Under the pieces are notes generated by a model, which searched no databases, was not told the DNA's origin, and saw only the letters and a program-made list of their open reading frames with translations. This document shows, piece after piece, positions 46,614 through 55,498 of a stretch of 64,000 nt of DNA (positions within the stretch are counted from its first letter, which is position 1; the number at the start of each line of letters is the position of its first letter). Origin of the DNA: Clostridium_AD sp050717535. Its GTDB lineage: Bacteria > Bacillota > Clostridia > Clostridiales > Clostridiaceae. Location of the stretch: positions 17,955 through 81,954 of the forward strand of contig NZ_JBOITM010000080.1 in NCBI RefSeq assembly GCF_050717535.1. The letters run 5' to 3'. The translations under genes and the position numbers were made by a program.

Positions 46614-48020
46614 TTGAGTTTTTATGTTTATAATACTTTGACTAGAAATAAAGATGAATTTATACCTTATAAAGAAGGTAAGGTAGGGATGTACACATGT
46701 GGACCTACAGTGTATAATTATGCACATATAGGTAATTTAAGGACATATATTTTTGAAGATGTACTTAAGAAATCCTTAGAGTATGTAAATTATAAAGTTA
46801 AACATGTAATGAATGTAACTGACGTTGGGCATCTTCAATCAGATGGAGACGAAGGTGAAGATAAGATGGCCTTGGGCGCAAGCCGTGAGCATAAAACTGT
46901 ATGGGAGATAGCTAAGTTTTATGAAGACTCTTTTTTTGAAGATTGTAAAAAGCTTAATATAAAAAGACCAACTATTGTATGTAGAGCAACAGATCATATT
47001 CAAGATATGATAGACCTTATAAAGAAACTTGAAGAAAAAGGTTATACTTATGTTTCTAATGGTAATGTATATTTTGAAATTGATAAATTTTCAGATTACA
47101 CTAAACTTGCAAATATTAGTATAGATGAACTTAAAGCAGGAAGTAGAGTTGAGATAGACCCTAATAAGAAAAATCCACTTGATTTTGTATTATGGTTTAC
47201 AAATTCTAAATTTTCTAATCAAATTATGCAGTGGGAGTCACCATGGGGTAGAGGATTTCCAGGATGGCATTTAGAATGTTCTGCAATGTCTATTAAATAT
47301 ATTGGTGAATATTTAGATATTCATTGTGGAGGAATAGATCATATTGCTGTACATCATACTAATGAAATAGCTCAATCTGAAGGGGCACTAGGACATAAAT
47401 GGGTAAAATACTGGATGCATGGAGAGTTTTTAGTATTAGATAGTGGTAAGATGTCAAAATCTACTGGGGAGTTCTTAACAGTATCAAAACTTGAAGAAGA
47501 AGGTTATACACCTCTTGATTATAGATATTTTTGTCTTCTATCTAAATATAGAAAGCAACTAGTGTTTAGTTTTGAAAGTTTAACGGATGCTAAAAAGGGA
47601 CTTAGAAAACTTAAAGATAGAATTGCCACTGTTTTAATTGCTGTGGATAAAAATGATGTAGTAAGTGATGAAAAAATTGCAGAGTATAAAGAAAAATTCA
47701 CATCTTATATCAGTGATGATTTAAATATAGCAAATGCTTTTACTGTACTCTTTGATGTTCTAAAAGATGAAGAACTTAGTAATAAGGAAAAATCTATACT
47801 TGTAGAAGATTTCGATAAGGTATTCTCTTTAGACCTTATGACAGTGGAGAATGAAGATCCACATGTAGATGAAAAACTTATAAATAAGCTTATAATCGAG
47901 AGAGCTGACGCAAGAGCTAGTAAAAATTGGGCAAGAGCAGATGAAATAAGAAATGAATTTATAGCTATGAATATTGAACTTCTGGACACTAAAGAAGGAA
48001 CAACTTGGAAAACTAAATAG
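46614..48020 (+). CDS. cysS: Cysteinyl-tRNA synthetase
   Basis: CysS charges tRNA-Cys. The 468 residues show a class I core with zinc Cys in MYTCGPTVYNYAHIG (the last residues are the HIGH-type motif), WHLECSAMSIKYIG (zinc site), and KMSKSTGEF (KMSKS loop). A DALR-like anticodon-binding helical domain follows. I chose the TTG 8 bases after AAGGAG; a GTG three codons earlier overlaps the site. The leader upstream has strong hairpins but no T-box. Confidence 0.96.
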   Translation: MSFYVYNTLTRNKDEFIPYKEGKVGMYTCGPTVYNYAHIGNLRTYIFEDVLKKSLEYVNYKVKHVMNVTDVGHLQSDGDEGEDKMALGASREHKTVWEIAKFYEDSFFEDCKKLNIKRPTIVCRATDHIQDMIDLIKKLEEKGYTYVSNGNVYFEIDKFSDYTKLANISIDELKAGSRVEIDPNKKNPLDFVLWFTNSKFSNQIMQWESPWGRGFPGWHLECSAMSIKYIGEYLDIHCGGIDHIAVHHTNEIAQSEGALGHKWVKYWMHGEFLVLDSGKMSKSTGEFLTVSKLEEEGYTPLDYRYFCLLSKYRKQLVFSFESLTDAKKGLRKLKDRIATVLIAVDKNDVVSDEKIAEYKEKFTSYISDDLNIANAFTVLFDVLKDEELSNKEKSILVEDFDKVFSLDLMTVENEDPHVDEKLINKLIIERADARASKNWARADEIRNEFIAMNIELLDTKEGTTWKTK

Positions 48021-48078
48021 ATATATTTAAATAAGCTGGTATTCTAGCTGATTTAGATGTGGCTAAGTATGAATTAAT

Positions 48079-48116
48079 AAAGCGCCTGTGAGCAAAGCAC
48101 ATAGGTGCTTTGCTTT
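48079..48116 (+). terminator. Terminator of cysS
   Basis: AAAGCGCCTGTG pairs imperfectly with the inverse CATAGGTGCTTTG region, followed by T. Confidence 0.65.
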
Positions 48117-48193
48117 AGCCCTAGGATTAATTAATATATTTTTAAAGTTTAATATGATATTAGCAGAAATTTATTAATAAAGGAGAGGATATA

Positions 48194-48484
48194 ATGACAA
48201 GATTTATATTATTAGTGTCAGCGGTATGCATTGTAGTAATTGGTATAACGTACTTAATCCATAGGTTAGTGGGTAGAAAAAAATATGCTAAATATATTCC
48301 TGCGTTTATTTTTCTTCTTATGGGAGTATATAATGTGTATATTATTAGGACTAATTCGGGTGAAGGTTTTGGAGATTTAATAAAAGCATTGTATCTATTT
48401 GTGTGCACTGCTTGTGTTATAAGCGGAGTGTGCGCGGGGGTGTTTATTGACTTTATTTTACCCAAACTATCTTCGAAAAAATAG
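48194..48484 (+). CDS. Small membrane protein (96 aa)
   Basis: Three membrane helices (about 4-22, 35-50 and 65-90; ILLVSAVCIVVIGITYLIH, YIPAFIFLLMGVYNVYII, LYLFVCTACVISGVCAGVFI) and a basic RKKYAKY turn. The C terminus is lysine-rich. AAAGGAGAGG precedes the ATG. I do not recognise a function; small proteins of this type are common in clostridia. Confidence 0.7.
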   Translation: MTRFILLVSAVCIVVIGITYLIHRLVGRKKYAKYIPAFIFLLMGVYNVYIIRTNSGEGFGDLIKALYLFVCTACVISGVCAGVFIDFILPKLSSKK

Positions 48485-48676
48485 AAAAAGGGTGATAGAT
48501 AGCTTTTAACTTTTCATGATTACTAAGTGAATGTATTAATATAGCATCTTAACTTCTCTTTATGCGCAACTTTACTTTTTCTAGTGCACTATAAGATAAT
48601 TTAGTTTATAATATTATGTATAGTTGGGAAAAAGTAAATATTGTTAATGAAATAATTTAGATTTGAGGTGATGAAT

Positions 48677-49162
48677 ATGGATAGAGTATCTTTAAAAGCT
48701 TCAATAGTAATTGGAATTATTGGTATAATTTTAATATCACTTATATATTTTAGACCGGTGAGTATTGAAAGAAACTATAGTGCATTTATGTATGCGGACA
48801 ATAGTGAATTTCAAAAGGTAACTGAAATAAAACTTGTTGGAAAATTGAAAAAGAAATTATCTTTAAATCATGTATTTACTGGAAGTGTAGAAGTAGATGG
48901 AATTAAAGAACAAGTTATTTTACATAGGATATGCGCTAAAAATAATGCTTTTAAAACTATGGGATATAATGCTTTTATAGAAACCCAAAACAGTAAAACA
49001 GGTCAATATGAAGTAATGGGAACACTGGACACATCAAAGGACTTCAATGAAATACTTATAAGATTGGGTACAATAGACAGTAAATATAATGGAAAGTTCA
49101 ATATTTGTGGGCCAAGTAGTACGAGAGAAGAAGCAATAGGTGTTGTAAAGGATAGGGAATAA
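48677..49162 (+). CDS. Membrane-anchored protein of unknown function (161 aa)
   Basis: One N-terminal anchor (about 6-26; ASIVIGIIGIILISLIYF) is followed by an extracytoplasmic beta-rich domain with YSAFMYADNSEFQKVTEIKL and HVFTGSVEVDGIKEQVIL. The C terminus is CGPSSTREEAIGVVKDRE. I do not recognise the domain. I chose the ATG six bases after GAGGTG. The manA gene starts 29 bases on, so the two may share a transcript. Confidence 0.65.
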   Translation: MDRVSLKASIVIGIIGIILISLIYFRPVSIERNYSAFMYADNSEFQKVTEIKLVGKLKKKLSLNHVFTGSVEVDGIKEQVILHRICAKNNAFKTMGYNAFIETQNSKTGQYEVMGTLDTSKDFNEILIRLGTIDSKYNGKFNICGPSSTREEAIGVVKDRE

Positions 49163-49191
49163 AACAATTAAGGATTATTGGAGGTATTGTA

Positions 49192-50028
49192 ATGTCTAAT
49201 GAATTAATTTTGAAATTAAAACCATACATAAGTGAAAAAATATGGGGATGGGAGAAATGGGTACTTTCTTGCCATGAAGATGGGAAAGCTACAATAGAAG
49301 AAGGAATTTATAAAGGTCAAGAATTATCTCATGTTTTAGGATGTGGTAGCAATTTTCCTATACTAAATAAAATTATAAAAGCAGAAGATAATTTATCTGT
49401 TCAAGTACATCCAAATGATGAGTATGCTAGAAGAGTAGAGCATTCTAATGGTAAAACTGAATGTTGGTACATATTAGAAGCAAAAGAAGGCGCAACCTTA
49501 ATATCAGGAATAAAGAAAGGGTTAAACAAAGAAAAGTTAAGTCTAATTATAAAAGAAGATAAATTAGATGATTATTTAGAGCGAATTAGTATAAAGAGAG
49601 GAGATTTCATCTATATACCAGCGGGGACTGTACATGCAATAGAAGCAGGGATAAAGCTTATTGAGGTACAGCAAAGTAGTAATATTACATATAGGCTTCA
49701 TGACTGGGGACGCGGTAGAGAACTACATATTGAAAAGTCCTTAGACGTTATAGATTATGAAGGCAAAAATAATGGAGGCAAAATTGATAATTTCTCTAAA
49801 TTAGAGACACCATATTTTAAAGTGGAAAAGATTATTGTTAATAATAATTATGTAGATAAGGTTGTAGAAAATTTTCATAGTTATATAGTAATAAGTGGCG
49901 AAGGTGTAATAAAAGCTAATAATATGCAAATGAAATTAAAAGAAGAAGAAACAATCTATATATCAAAAGGAGTAGAATATATACTTAAGGGAAATATGGA
50001 ATTAATTAAGGCAAGTGTAAAAAACTAA
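49192..50028 (+). CDS. manA: Mannose-6-phosphate isomerase, class I
   Basis: It interconverts mannose-6-P and fructose-6-P using zinc. The 278 residues are the short Firmicute type: KPYISEKIWGWEKW at the start, metal ligands in SVQVHPND and KTECWYILEA, and AGTVHAIEAG with the third His near residue 144. YRLHDWGRGRELHIEKSLDV is typical. GGAGGT precedes the ATG. It may feed cell-wall or exopolysaccharide sugar synthesis, or mannose catabolism; no PTS for mannose is adjacent. Confidence 0.93.
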   Translation: MSNELILKLKPYISEKIWGWEKWVLSCHEDGKATIEEGIYKGQELSHVLGCGSNFPILNKIIKAEDNLSVQVHPNDEYARRVEHSNGKTECWYILEAKEGATLISGIKKGLNKEKLSLIIKEDKLDDYLERISIKRGDFIYIPAGTVHAIEAGIKLIEVQQSSNITYRLHDWGRGRELHIEKSLDVIDYEGKNNGGKIDNFSKLETPYFKVEKIIVNNNYVDKVVENFHSYIVISGEGVIKANNMQMKLKEEETIYISKGVEYILKGNMELIKASVKN

Positions 50029-50077
50029 CCCGAAGTAGTATTTTACTTATTAATAAATGAAAAGGAGCACTCATAAG

Positions 50078-50815
50078 ATGAAGAAAATTAAGAGTTTAAA
50101 AAAAGTAATGGCATTATGTACTGTGTTTTTGGTGATTTTTGTTGTAGGATGTTCTAGTAAGGAACAAAATAAAGTTGAAGTTGAAAGTGCCCCAAAAGTG
50201 ACAGAAAAAGTAGAACCTGCAAAGGAAGTTAAAACAGAAAAAGGAGCAAATGACAAAAATCCAATAGTTACTATAGAAATGGAAGATGGCGGAGTTATAA
50301 GGGTAGAATTATATCCAGAGATTGCACCTAATACTGTTAGAAATTTTGTTTCACTAGTTCAGAGCGGTTTTTATAATGGATTAATTTTTCATAGAGTAAT
50401 ACCAGGATTTATGATACAAGGAGGAGACCCAGAGGGAACAGGCTTAGGTGGACCAGGTTATTCAATAGCTGGTGAGTTTAGTAATAATGAGTTTGAAAAT
50501 TCTTTAAAGCATGAAAGAGGAGTAATTTCCATGGCTAGAAGTGGAGAGCCAAACTCAGCTGGATCCCAATTCTTTATAATGGTTAATAGTTCGAGTCAAT
50601 TAGATGGCGATTATGCTGTTTTTGGTAAGGTTAAAGAAGGAATGGAAACAGTCGATAAAATTGTAAACACACCAAGAGATGAAAATAAATTCTATCCAGT
50701 TGATACAAAAAATGACAATCCAAAGTTTAATAGACCTATAAAAAATCAAAAAATGAAAAAAGTTACTGTAGACACCTTTGGAGTAAAATATGGTGAAGTA
50801 GAAAAGGTAAAATAA
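50078..50815 (+). CDS. Lipoprotein cyclophilin-type peptidyl-prolyl isomerase
   Basis: It probably assists folding of exported proteins at the outer membrane face. The 245 residues comprise a signal peptide with lipobox VVGC near residue 24, an acidic/Lys linker (about 28-60), and a cyclophilin domain (62-230) with FHRVIPGFMIQGGDP, GPGYSIAGEF and SAGSQFFIMV; catalytic Arg lies in FHRVI. A 7-residue longer start lacks a good site; I chose the ATG after AAGGAG. It ends at a terminator. Confidence 0.92.
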   Translation: MKKIKSLKKVMALCTVFLVIFVVGCSSKEQNKVEVESAPKVTEKVEPAKEVKTEKGANDKNPIVTIEMEDGGVIRVELYPEIAPNTVRNFVSLVQSGFYNGLIFHRVIPGFMIQGGDPEGTGLGGPGYSIAGEFSNNEFENSLKHERGVISMARSGEPNSAGSQFFIMVNSSSQLDGDYAVFGKVKEGMETVDKIVNTPRDENKFYPVDTKNDNPKFNRPIKNQKMKKVTVDTFGVKYGEVEKVK

Positions 50816-50824
50816 AGTATAAGA

Positions 50825-50860
50825 ACTGCCCCTAATGAGTTAAAGTAGGGGCAGCTTTTT
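50825..50860 (+). terminator. Terminator of the cyclophilin gene
   Basis: CTGCCCCTA pairs with TAGGGGCAG, then a T run. Confidence 0.9.
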
Positions 50861-50939
50861 ATTTTCTTATATAAAAGTTTTGTTTACTATAACTTATAAC
50901 TAATATACTACATATTGAAAATTATATTTATAATTTATG

Positions 50940-51362
50940 TTACTTTTGACATTTTAGATCTTGATTGTTATAAACTGTTACAAATTTAATAGAGTACATA
51001 TCACACATTATTAAATCATTTGTAGAAGTTTCTTTAAGAATAATAAAACTAATTCCAACTTCTTGTATAGTTCCAGTTCTATCTTGAAATAGATTGGTCC
51101 CAAGTAAAAATGCTATTCTTACATATTTACCTATTTGTGTTGTTAACCAACCTTGATTATAAAGTGGATTATTTACTATTGGGGAATCAGGTGCAATTTG
51201 AAAGTCTTGGTTAATAGGAGGGGCTTGGGGTATAGGTCTTTGCCTTAAATGATCATCATTCACATCTGAATTTGGCAAAGGCATCATTGGAGGTTCTGAA
51301 AACATTGGATAAGCATTCCACATTGGACTTCCATTAAAATTGTTAGGTGGTACTATAAACAT
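50940..51362 (-). CDS. gerQ: GerQ-like spore coat protein
   Basis: GerQ is a coat protein needed for CwlJ function in germination. The 140 residues comprise a proline-, Met- and Asn-rich N terminus (about 1-65) and a compact C-terminal domain: WLTTQIGKYVRIAFLLGTN, DRTGTIQEVGISFIILKET and MCDMYSIKFVTVY. The latter aligns by eye with GerQ's end. Its place 64 bases after cwlJ repeats the Bacillus cwlJ-gerQ arrangement and is the best support. AAGGAGG precedes the ATG. Late mother-cell expression is expected. Confidence 0.75.
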   Translation of the reverse strand: MFIVPPNNFNGSPMWNAYPMFSEPPMMPLPNSDVNDDHLRQRPIPQAPPINQDFQIAPDSPIVNNPLYNQGWLTTQIGKYVRIAFLLGTNLFQDRTGTIQEVGISFIILKETSTNDLIMCDMYSIKFVTVYNNQDLKCQK

Positions 51363-51426
51363 AAAATATCCTCCTTAAAAATTATATTTACTTATTATTT
51401 AAAGGTATTGTTAGTAAGTTTATTAA

Positions 51427-51873
51427 TTAAGTTGTAAAATATTTGGCTGTGGGATTATAAAAGCAATGTTGAGCTACACTAGCTTGATAGGTTCCACTTC
51501 CATTAAAAGGGAATAAATATGGACAACCTGGTGCAAAGGGATTAAAATACCACAGAGAAGAACCTGTTGTATATAATCTATTACCAGATAGTGCCCAATC
51601 AGCAATATCATAATGTATTTGTTCTGGTGGACTAGACCATATGGTTTGTGGATTAGACATACCATTAAGTACAGAAGCTACACAATCAAATTGCCCCGGC
51701 TGAAATACGATTTTTATTAGATCACCTTGACCTAGTCTAAGATATTCGCCATCGGATACATTAACTCTGTTCATAACTACAGAAGCCACGGCTTTCATTC
51801 CATTTTCGCCTTCTCCACCAGCTTCACATTTTATTATTCTAGCTAATAACTCTCTAGCACTGTAAGCCATCAT
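51427..51873 (-). CDS. cwlJ: Spore cortex-lytic hydrolase CwlJ
   Basis: CwlJ degrades cortex peptidoglycan with muramic-delta-lactam during germination. The 148-residue protein is a single SleB/CwlJ hydrolase domain: LARIIKCEAGGEGENGMKAV with the catalytic Glu in the CEAGGE motif, ASVVMNRVNVSDG, and the C-terminal WYFNPFAPGCPYLFP and HCFYNP. No signal peptide is present, as in CwlJ (mother-cell made, coat located), which sets it apart from SleB. It precedes gerQ in the same operon. Confidence 0.92.
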   Translation of the reverse strand: MMAYSARELLARIIKCEAGGEGENGMKAVASVVMNRVNVSDGEYLRLGQGDLIKIVFQPGQFDCVASVLNGMSNPQTIWSSPPEQIHYDIADWALSGNRLYTTGSSLWYFNPFAPGCPYLFPFNGSGTYQASVAQHCFYNPTAKYFTT

Positions 51874-52142
51874 TAGTCATCTCCTCAATTTACTTTACAG
51901 TATTATTATATTCATCATGTTAAATATGGTACATAAAAATTAAAAGAAATTACAGCTAATAGTGATATTCACCCAACAACTGATTAAAGGGTTTTACGTA
52001 CAAAATCTTGTAAATTTATTTAAAGTTTGATATAATTAATTAGCATTTGCATTCTCATTTTATGAGATATTATTATTACTTGAAGTAAAAAAATAATAGC
52101 AAATGTATTTTTTATTTGTAAATAATTTATATATGAAAATAT

Positions 52143-52172
52143 CACATTAGTATATATATATATGCTAATGTG
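52143..52172. repeat. Palindrome upstream of the kinase gene
   Basis: CACATTAG and CTAATGTG flank an alternating AT stretch, giving a 30-base near-perfect inverted repeat. It ends at the ribosome site of the small reading frame that follows, so it could mask or serve as an operator. Confidence 0.6.
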
Positions 52173-52181
52173 AGGTGAGAT

Positions 52182-52268
52182 ATGACTATAAGCGGACTCC
52201 CCTTAAAATTGGGTAACTATACGTATATTATAAATAGACAAGTTATGAAACATTTATACAAGAGGTGA
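52182..52268 (+). CDS. Possible leader peptide (28 aa)
   Basis: GAGGTGAG lies just before ATG. The frame reads MTISGLPLKLGNYTYIINRQ then eight more residues to a TGA lying 3 bases before the kinase start codon and inside its ribosome site. Termination next to the kinase start would favour coupled translation. Without homologues I cannot say it is made. Confidence 0.35.
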   Translation: MTISGLPLKLGNYTYIINRQVMKHLYKR

Positions 52269-52271
52269 ATT

Positions 52272-53213
52272 ATGCTAAATAGTGGAGATATATTAGATGA
52301 AAAATATGAGGTAATTAAAATTTTAGGAAAAGGTGGTATGGGTACCGTTTATTTATGTAAAAACACTCGGTATGGAAACCTTTGGGCTATAAAAGAAGTA
52401 ATAAAGGATATAAAAAATACAGGTATTTTAACAGAAGCAAATATTTTAAAAGATTTAAACCATGTAGGTATTCGCCGGATAGTTGATATATTTTATGAGA
52501 ATAATTATCTTTACATGGTTCAAGACTATGTGGAGGGTCAAACACTAAAAGAATATGTGAAAGTAAATAGTAAAATGCAAATGGAAAAAATTTGCCGGAT
52601 TACATCGGATCTATGCGATATAGTAGGTTATTTGCACAATCAAAATCCAGCTATTATTTATAGAGACATAAAACCATCAAATATAATGATAACTCCCAGT
52701 GAAAAAGTAGTTTTAATTGATTTCGGTATTTCAAAAGTTTATAAGAGTGATATAGATAAAGATGCAAGGAGTGCAGGTTCTAATGGATATGCAGCTCCAG
52801 AGCAATATGGTTTAGGAAAATGTTGCAAGCAAACAGATATATATGGAATAGGAATGTTAATATATTTCATGGTTAAAGGAAAGACTCCTACCACAGGGGT
52901 GGAGCCTCTTATTGATGAAAATTATGAGGAGGATATTGATAGAAATTTAAAAGCAATAATACAAAAGTGTGTTAAAATCAATATCCTGGATAGATATAGT
53001 TCAGTTGAAGTCTTAAAAAAAGAAATTTTGGAAGCATTAAAAGTGAGTGTATATGAAAAAACAGCGAAATTGAACGAGTATAATATTAGAACGAATAGGT
53101 GTACTAAAAGACTCCAAGAAAAGATATACAAAGGAGGAAAATTAAGAAAAAAAATTGTAGGATTTTTATATTTTATAGTTGCAATTTTAGTAGTCATTTA
53201 TATTTTATTTTGA
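52272..53213 (+). CDS. Membrane-anchored Ser/Thr protein kinase
   Basis: The 313-residue Hanks-type kinase has the glycine loop GKGGMGTVYLCK near 19, lysine in WAIKEV, catalytic loop YRDIKPSN with Asp132, DFGISK and APEQYG. After the kinase domain (10-260) comes a basic juxtamembrane segment and one C-terminal helix (about 293-312). There are no PASTA repeats, so it is not a PrkC copy; it has no extracellular sensor. It overlaps the convergent hydrolase gene by nine bases. Partner proteins are unknown. Confidence 0.9.
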   Translation: MLNSGDILDEKYEVIKILGKGGMGTVYLCKNTRYGNLWAIKEVIKDIKNTGILTEANILKDLNHVGIRRIVDIFYENNYLYMVQDYVEGQTLKEYVKVNSKMQMEKICRITSDLCDIVGYLHNQNPAIIYRDIKPSNIMITPSEKVVLIDFGISKVYKSDIDKDARSAGSNGYAAPEQYGLGKCCKQTDIYGIGMLIYFMVKGKTPTTGVEPLIDENYEEDIDRNLKAIIQKCVKINILDRYSSVEVLKKEILEALKVSVYEKTAKLNEYNIRTNRCTKRLQEKIYKGGKLRKKIVGFLYFIVAILVVIYILF

Positions 53214-53948
53214 TATTTTCAAAAGAATAGCTACTGTGCTTTTTACTGCTATTTGTTGTTGCTCATTTGTAGATATATTGGGAATGTTATCTCCCTTTTG
53301 AATGCCATAATTGCCAAATTGACCATGGTTTCCGCCTTCTATGCTTTGAAAAACTGAATTTCTAGGTAAGAGCTTTTTAGAGCCTTTAATTTTATTTATA
53401 TCTGCCACACCATCTTTTGATCCCCAGGTAGATAACACTATTATATTTTGGGATGACATATTATTACTGTTCTGTGGATAGGAAGCATATAAAATTAGCG
53501 CTTTTATACTTGAAGGGTTTTTATAAGCATAATTAGCTGCCATAACACCTCCAAGAGAGTGTCCACCTATTGCCCAATTTTTAATTTCAGGATATAATGC
53601 TTCTACATCAGTTGCTCTATTTTTACCAAAGACAGCTAATTTTAATGGCATGGGAACAATTACTACTTTATACCCTTGCTTAGCAATGCTCTTACAAAGA
53701 GGTGCATAGGCATTCTCATCTACTTTTCCACCTGGATAAAAAATAAAACCAGTAGTAGTAGCAATTTTGGGAGTAAAGGTTATATACTTTTCATGATTAA
53801 CAGTAACACTACTATCCGTTTTTAAAAAAACTAGTGTTTCATCTGTAGCTTTATAATAACTATTTGACCAAACAACGAAGGATATGATAAAGATTCCTAT
53901 CAATATAACAGGAGCCAATATCAACCTTTTTTTTGAAGATTTTTTCAT
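53205..53948 (-). CDS. Membrane-anchored alpha/beta hydrolase
   Basis: The 247-residue protein has an N-terminal membrane helix (about 10-28) and an alpha/beta-hydrolase domain with nucleophile Ser in IGGHSLGGVMAAN near residue 130. Acid and His lie near STWGSKDGVADI and EGGNHGQFGNYG. The active site faces outside if the helix is a signal anchor. The family resembles dienelactone-hydrolase-like proteins; the substrate is unknown. AAGGGTGG precedes the ATG. It ends inside the kinase gene's last codons on the other strand. Confidence 0.85.
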   Translation of the reverse strand: MKKSSKKRLILAPVILIGIFIISFVVWSNSYYKATDETLVFLKTDSSVTVNHEKYITFTPKIATTTGFIFYPGGKVDENAYAPLCKSIAKQGYKVVIVPMPLKLAVFGKNRATDVEALYPEIKNWAIGGHSLGGVMAANYAYKNPSSIKALILYASYPQNSNNMSSQNIIVLSTWGSKDGVADINKIKGSKKLLPRNSVFQSIEGGNHGQFGNYGIQKGDNIPNISTNEQQQIAVKSTVAILLKISK

Positions 53949-54062
53949 TATATACCACCCTTCTTATGAGTAAAATATAAAACTTGATTTATACATACCT
54001 AACATATTTGAATAATAACATTATGTAAAATTTTAGTCAATAGAGTACATTTTTTTATTCCC

Positions 54063-54091
54063 TTGGGTTTGTCCCAATATAGTGCTATAAT
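54063..54091 (+). promoter_or_regulatory. Possible sigma-A promoter
   Basis: TTGGGT, 17 bases, TATAAT; the NlpC/P60 start codon is about 65 bases further. Confidence 0.5.
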
Positions 54092-54156
54092 ATTTTTATG
54101 AATAAAAAAACAAAAATTTATAAAAATTTAACAATATTTGATGTGGGGGAATAATA

Positions 54157-55374
54157 ATGAGAAAAAGGATATTATCTCTACTCATAGCTACAGGACTAGC
54201 TATGTCAGCAAGTATGCCAATAGTAGCAGCACCACTAAGTGAACAACTAAATAATCAAAAGAAACAGCTTGAAGTGCAAAAAGGTTCATATACTAAGTTG
54301 CAGGAGGATTTTGAAAAATTAGAGATATCTATTGAGTTGCTGGATTTTGATATTGAAAGTATATATTCAGGAATAGATAAAGCAAAAGAGCAGATAAATG
54401 ATGCTGAAAATAAAATAGAGCAGAATACTAAGAATTTAGCAATTGCTCAGGAAAATATAAAGGGCGAAGAAGATTTGTTTAATGAAAGAATGAGAGTCAT
54501 GTTTATGAATGGAGCAGATACATATTTAGAAATTTTGCTTGATTCTCAAGGGTTAGAAGACTTTATTTCAAGAGTAGAAAATGTTAAAAGGATTGTAGAA
54601 TATGATAACCAAATTATTAGTGAATTAAATGTTAAAAAACAAGATATTGAGCATCGAAAAGAAAATCTTGATGATAACAAGAAAAAAATATTAGCATTAC
54701 AAGCTGAGAATGAAGACAAATTGGACAAGCTTAGTGTAAAGAAAAAAGAACAAAGTAAATTAATAGTAGAAGCAAAAACGGAGCAAGAATTACACAGGAA
54801 TGAAATAACAGAAACTGAGGCATTACTGGGTAGTACTATGATCCAAATAAAAAATGCATCAAATCAAACACCTAAATATGAGGTGGCAGTAGCTACTCAA
54901 AATACCAGAGAAATTACTCCATCAAGAGGTTTGGCAAGTAATGTAGTAAATAATGTAGTAAGAGAAGAACCCGCAAAAGAAGAACCTAAAGAAGAACTAA
55001 GTCAACGTCAAAACACATCATCAGTTAGTTCAAATGAAGTAATAGCTTATGCTGAAGGTTTCCTCGGAACCCCTTATGAGTGGGCAGCAACAGGCCCCAA
55101 TACCTTTGATTGTTCGGGCTTTGTTCAATATGTATATGCACATTTTGGAGTTAGTACAGGTAGATCTACCTATGATCAGATAACTAACGGAGCATTTGTG
55201 TCTAGGGAAAACCTACAGGCTGGAGATTTAGTGTTCTTTGGATCAGGAAGTCCTCATCATGTTGGTATTTATGTGGGAAATAATTCATACATACATGCCC
55301 CAAGCACAGGGGATGTAGTTAAAATATCACAATTAACCAGAAGTGATTATATGTCTGCAAGAAGAGTTAGATAA
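54157..55374 (+). CDS. Secreted NlpC/P60 peptidoglycan endopeptidase
   Basis: The 405-residue protein has a signal peptide (1-26; LLIATGLAMSASMPIVAAP), a long coiled coil (30-225) like the PcsB/YvcE hydrolases, a low-complexity linker rich in Glu/Pro (about 245-290) and an NlpC/P60 domain with Cys319 in FDCSGFVQYVYAHFG and His368 in HHVGIYVG. The YIHAPSTGDVVKIS end is typical. The coiled coil usually keeps such enzymes inactive until FtsEX engages. GGGGGA precedes the ATG. Confidence 0.93.
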   Translation: MRKRILSLLIATGLAMSASMPIVAAPLSEQLNNQKKQLEVQKGSYTKLQEDFEKLEISIELLDFDIESIYSGIDKAKEQINDAENKIEQNTKNLAIAQENIKGEEDLFNERMRVMFMNGADTYLEILLDSQGLEDFISRVENVKRIVEYDNQIISELNVKKQDIEHRKENLDDNKKKILALQAENEDKLDKLSVKKKEQSKLIVEAKTEQELHRNEITETEALLGSTMIQIKNASNQTPKYEVAVATQNTREITPSRGLASNVVNNVVREEPAKEEPKEELSQRQNTSSVSSNEVIAYAEGFLGTPYEWAATGPNTFDCSGFVQYVYAHFGVSTGRSTYDQITNGAFVSRENLQAGDLVFFGSGSPHHVGIYVGNNSYIHAPSTGDVVKISQLTRSDYMSARRVR

Positions 55375-55441
55375 TAAACTGTAAACATGTTAAAAAATTG
55401 CCATGCACTCTTGTTACTTTTGGTCATCTGAGATTCACTTA

Positions 55442-55498
55442 ATGATTCTTTAAATACCCTATTTATAATTGAACAGGGTATCTAAAGAATTATTTTTT
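55442..55498. terminator. Bidirectional terminator
   Basis: AATGATTCTTTA and ATACCCT pair with AGGGTAT and TAAAGAATTA; a T run follows on the plus side. It overlaps the stop codon of the minus-strand DUF3810 gene. Confidence 0.75.
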
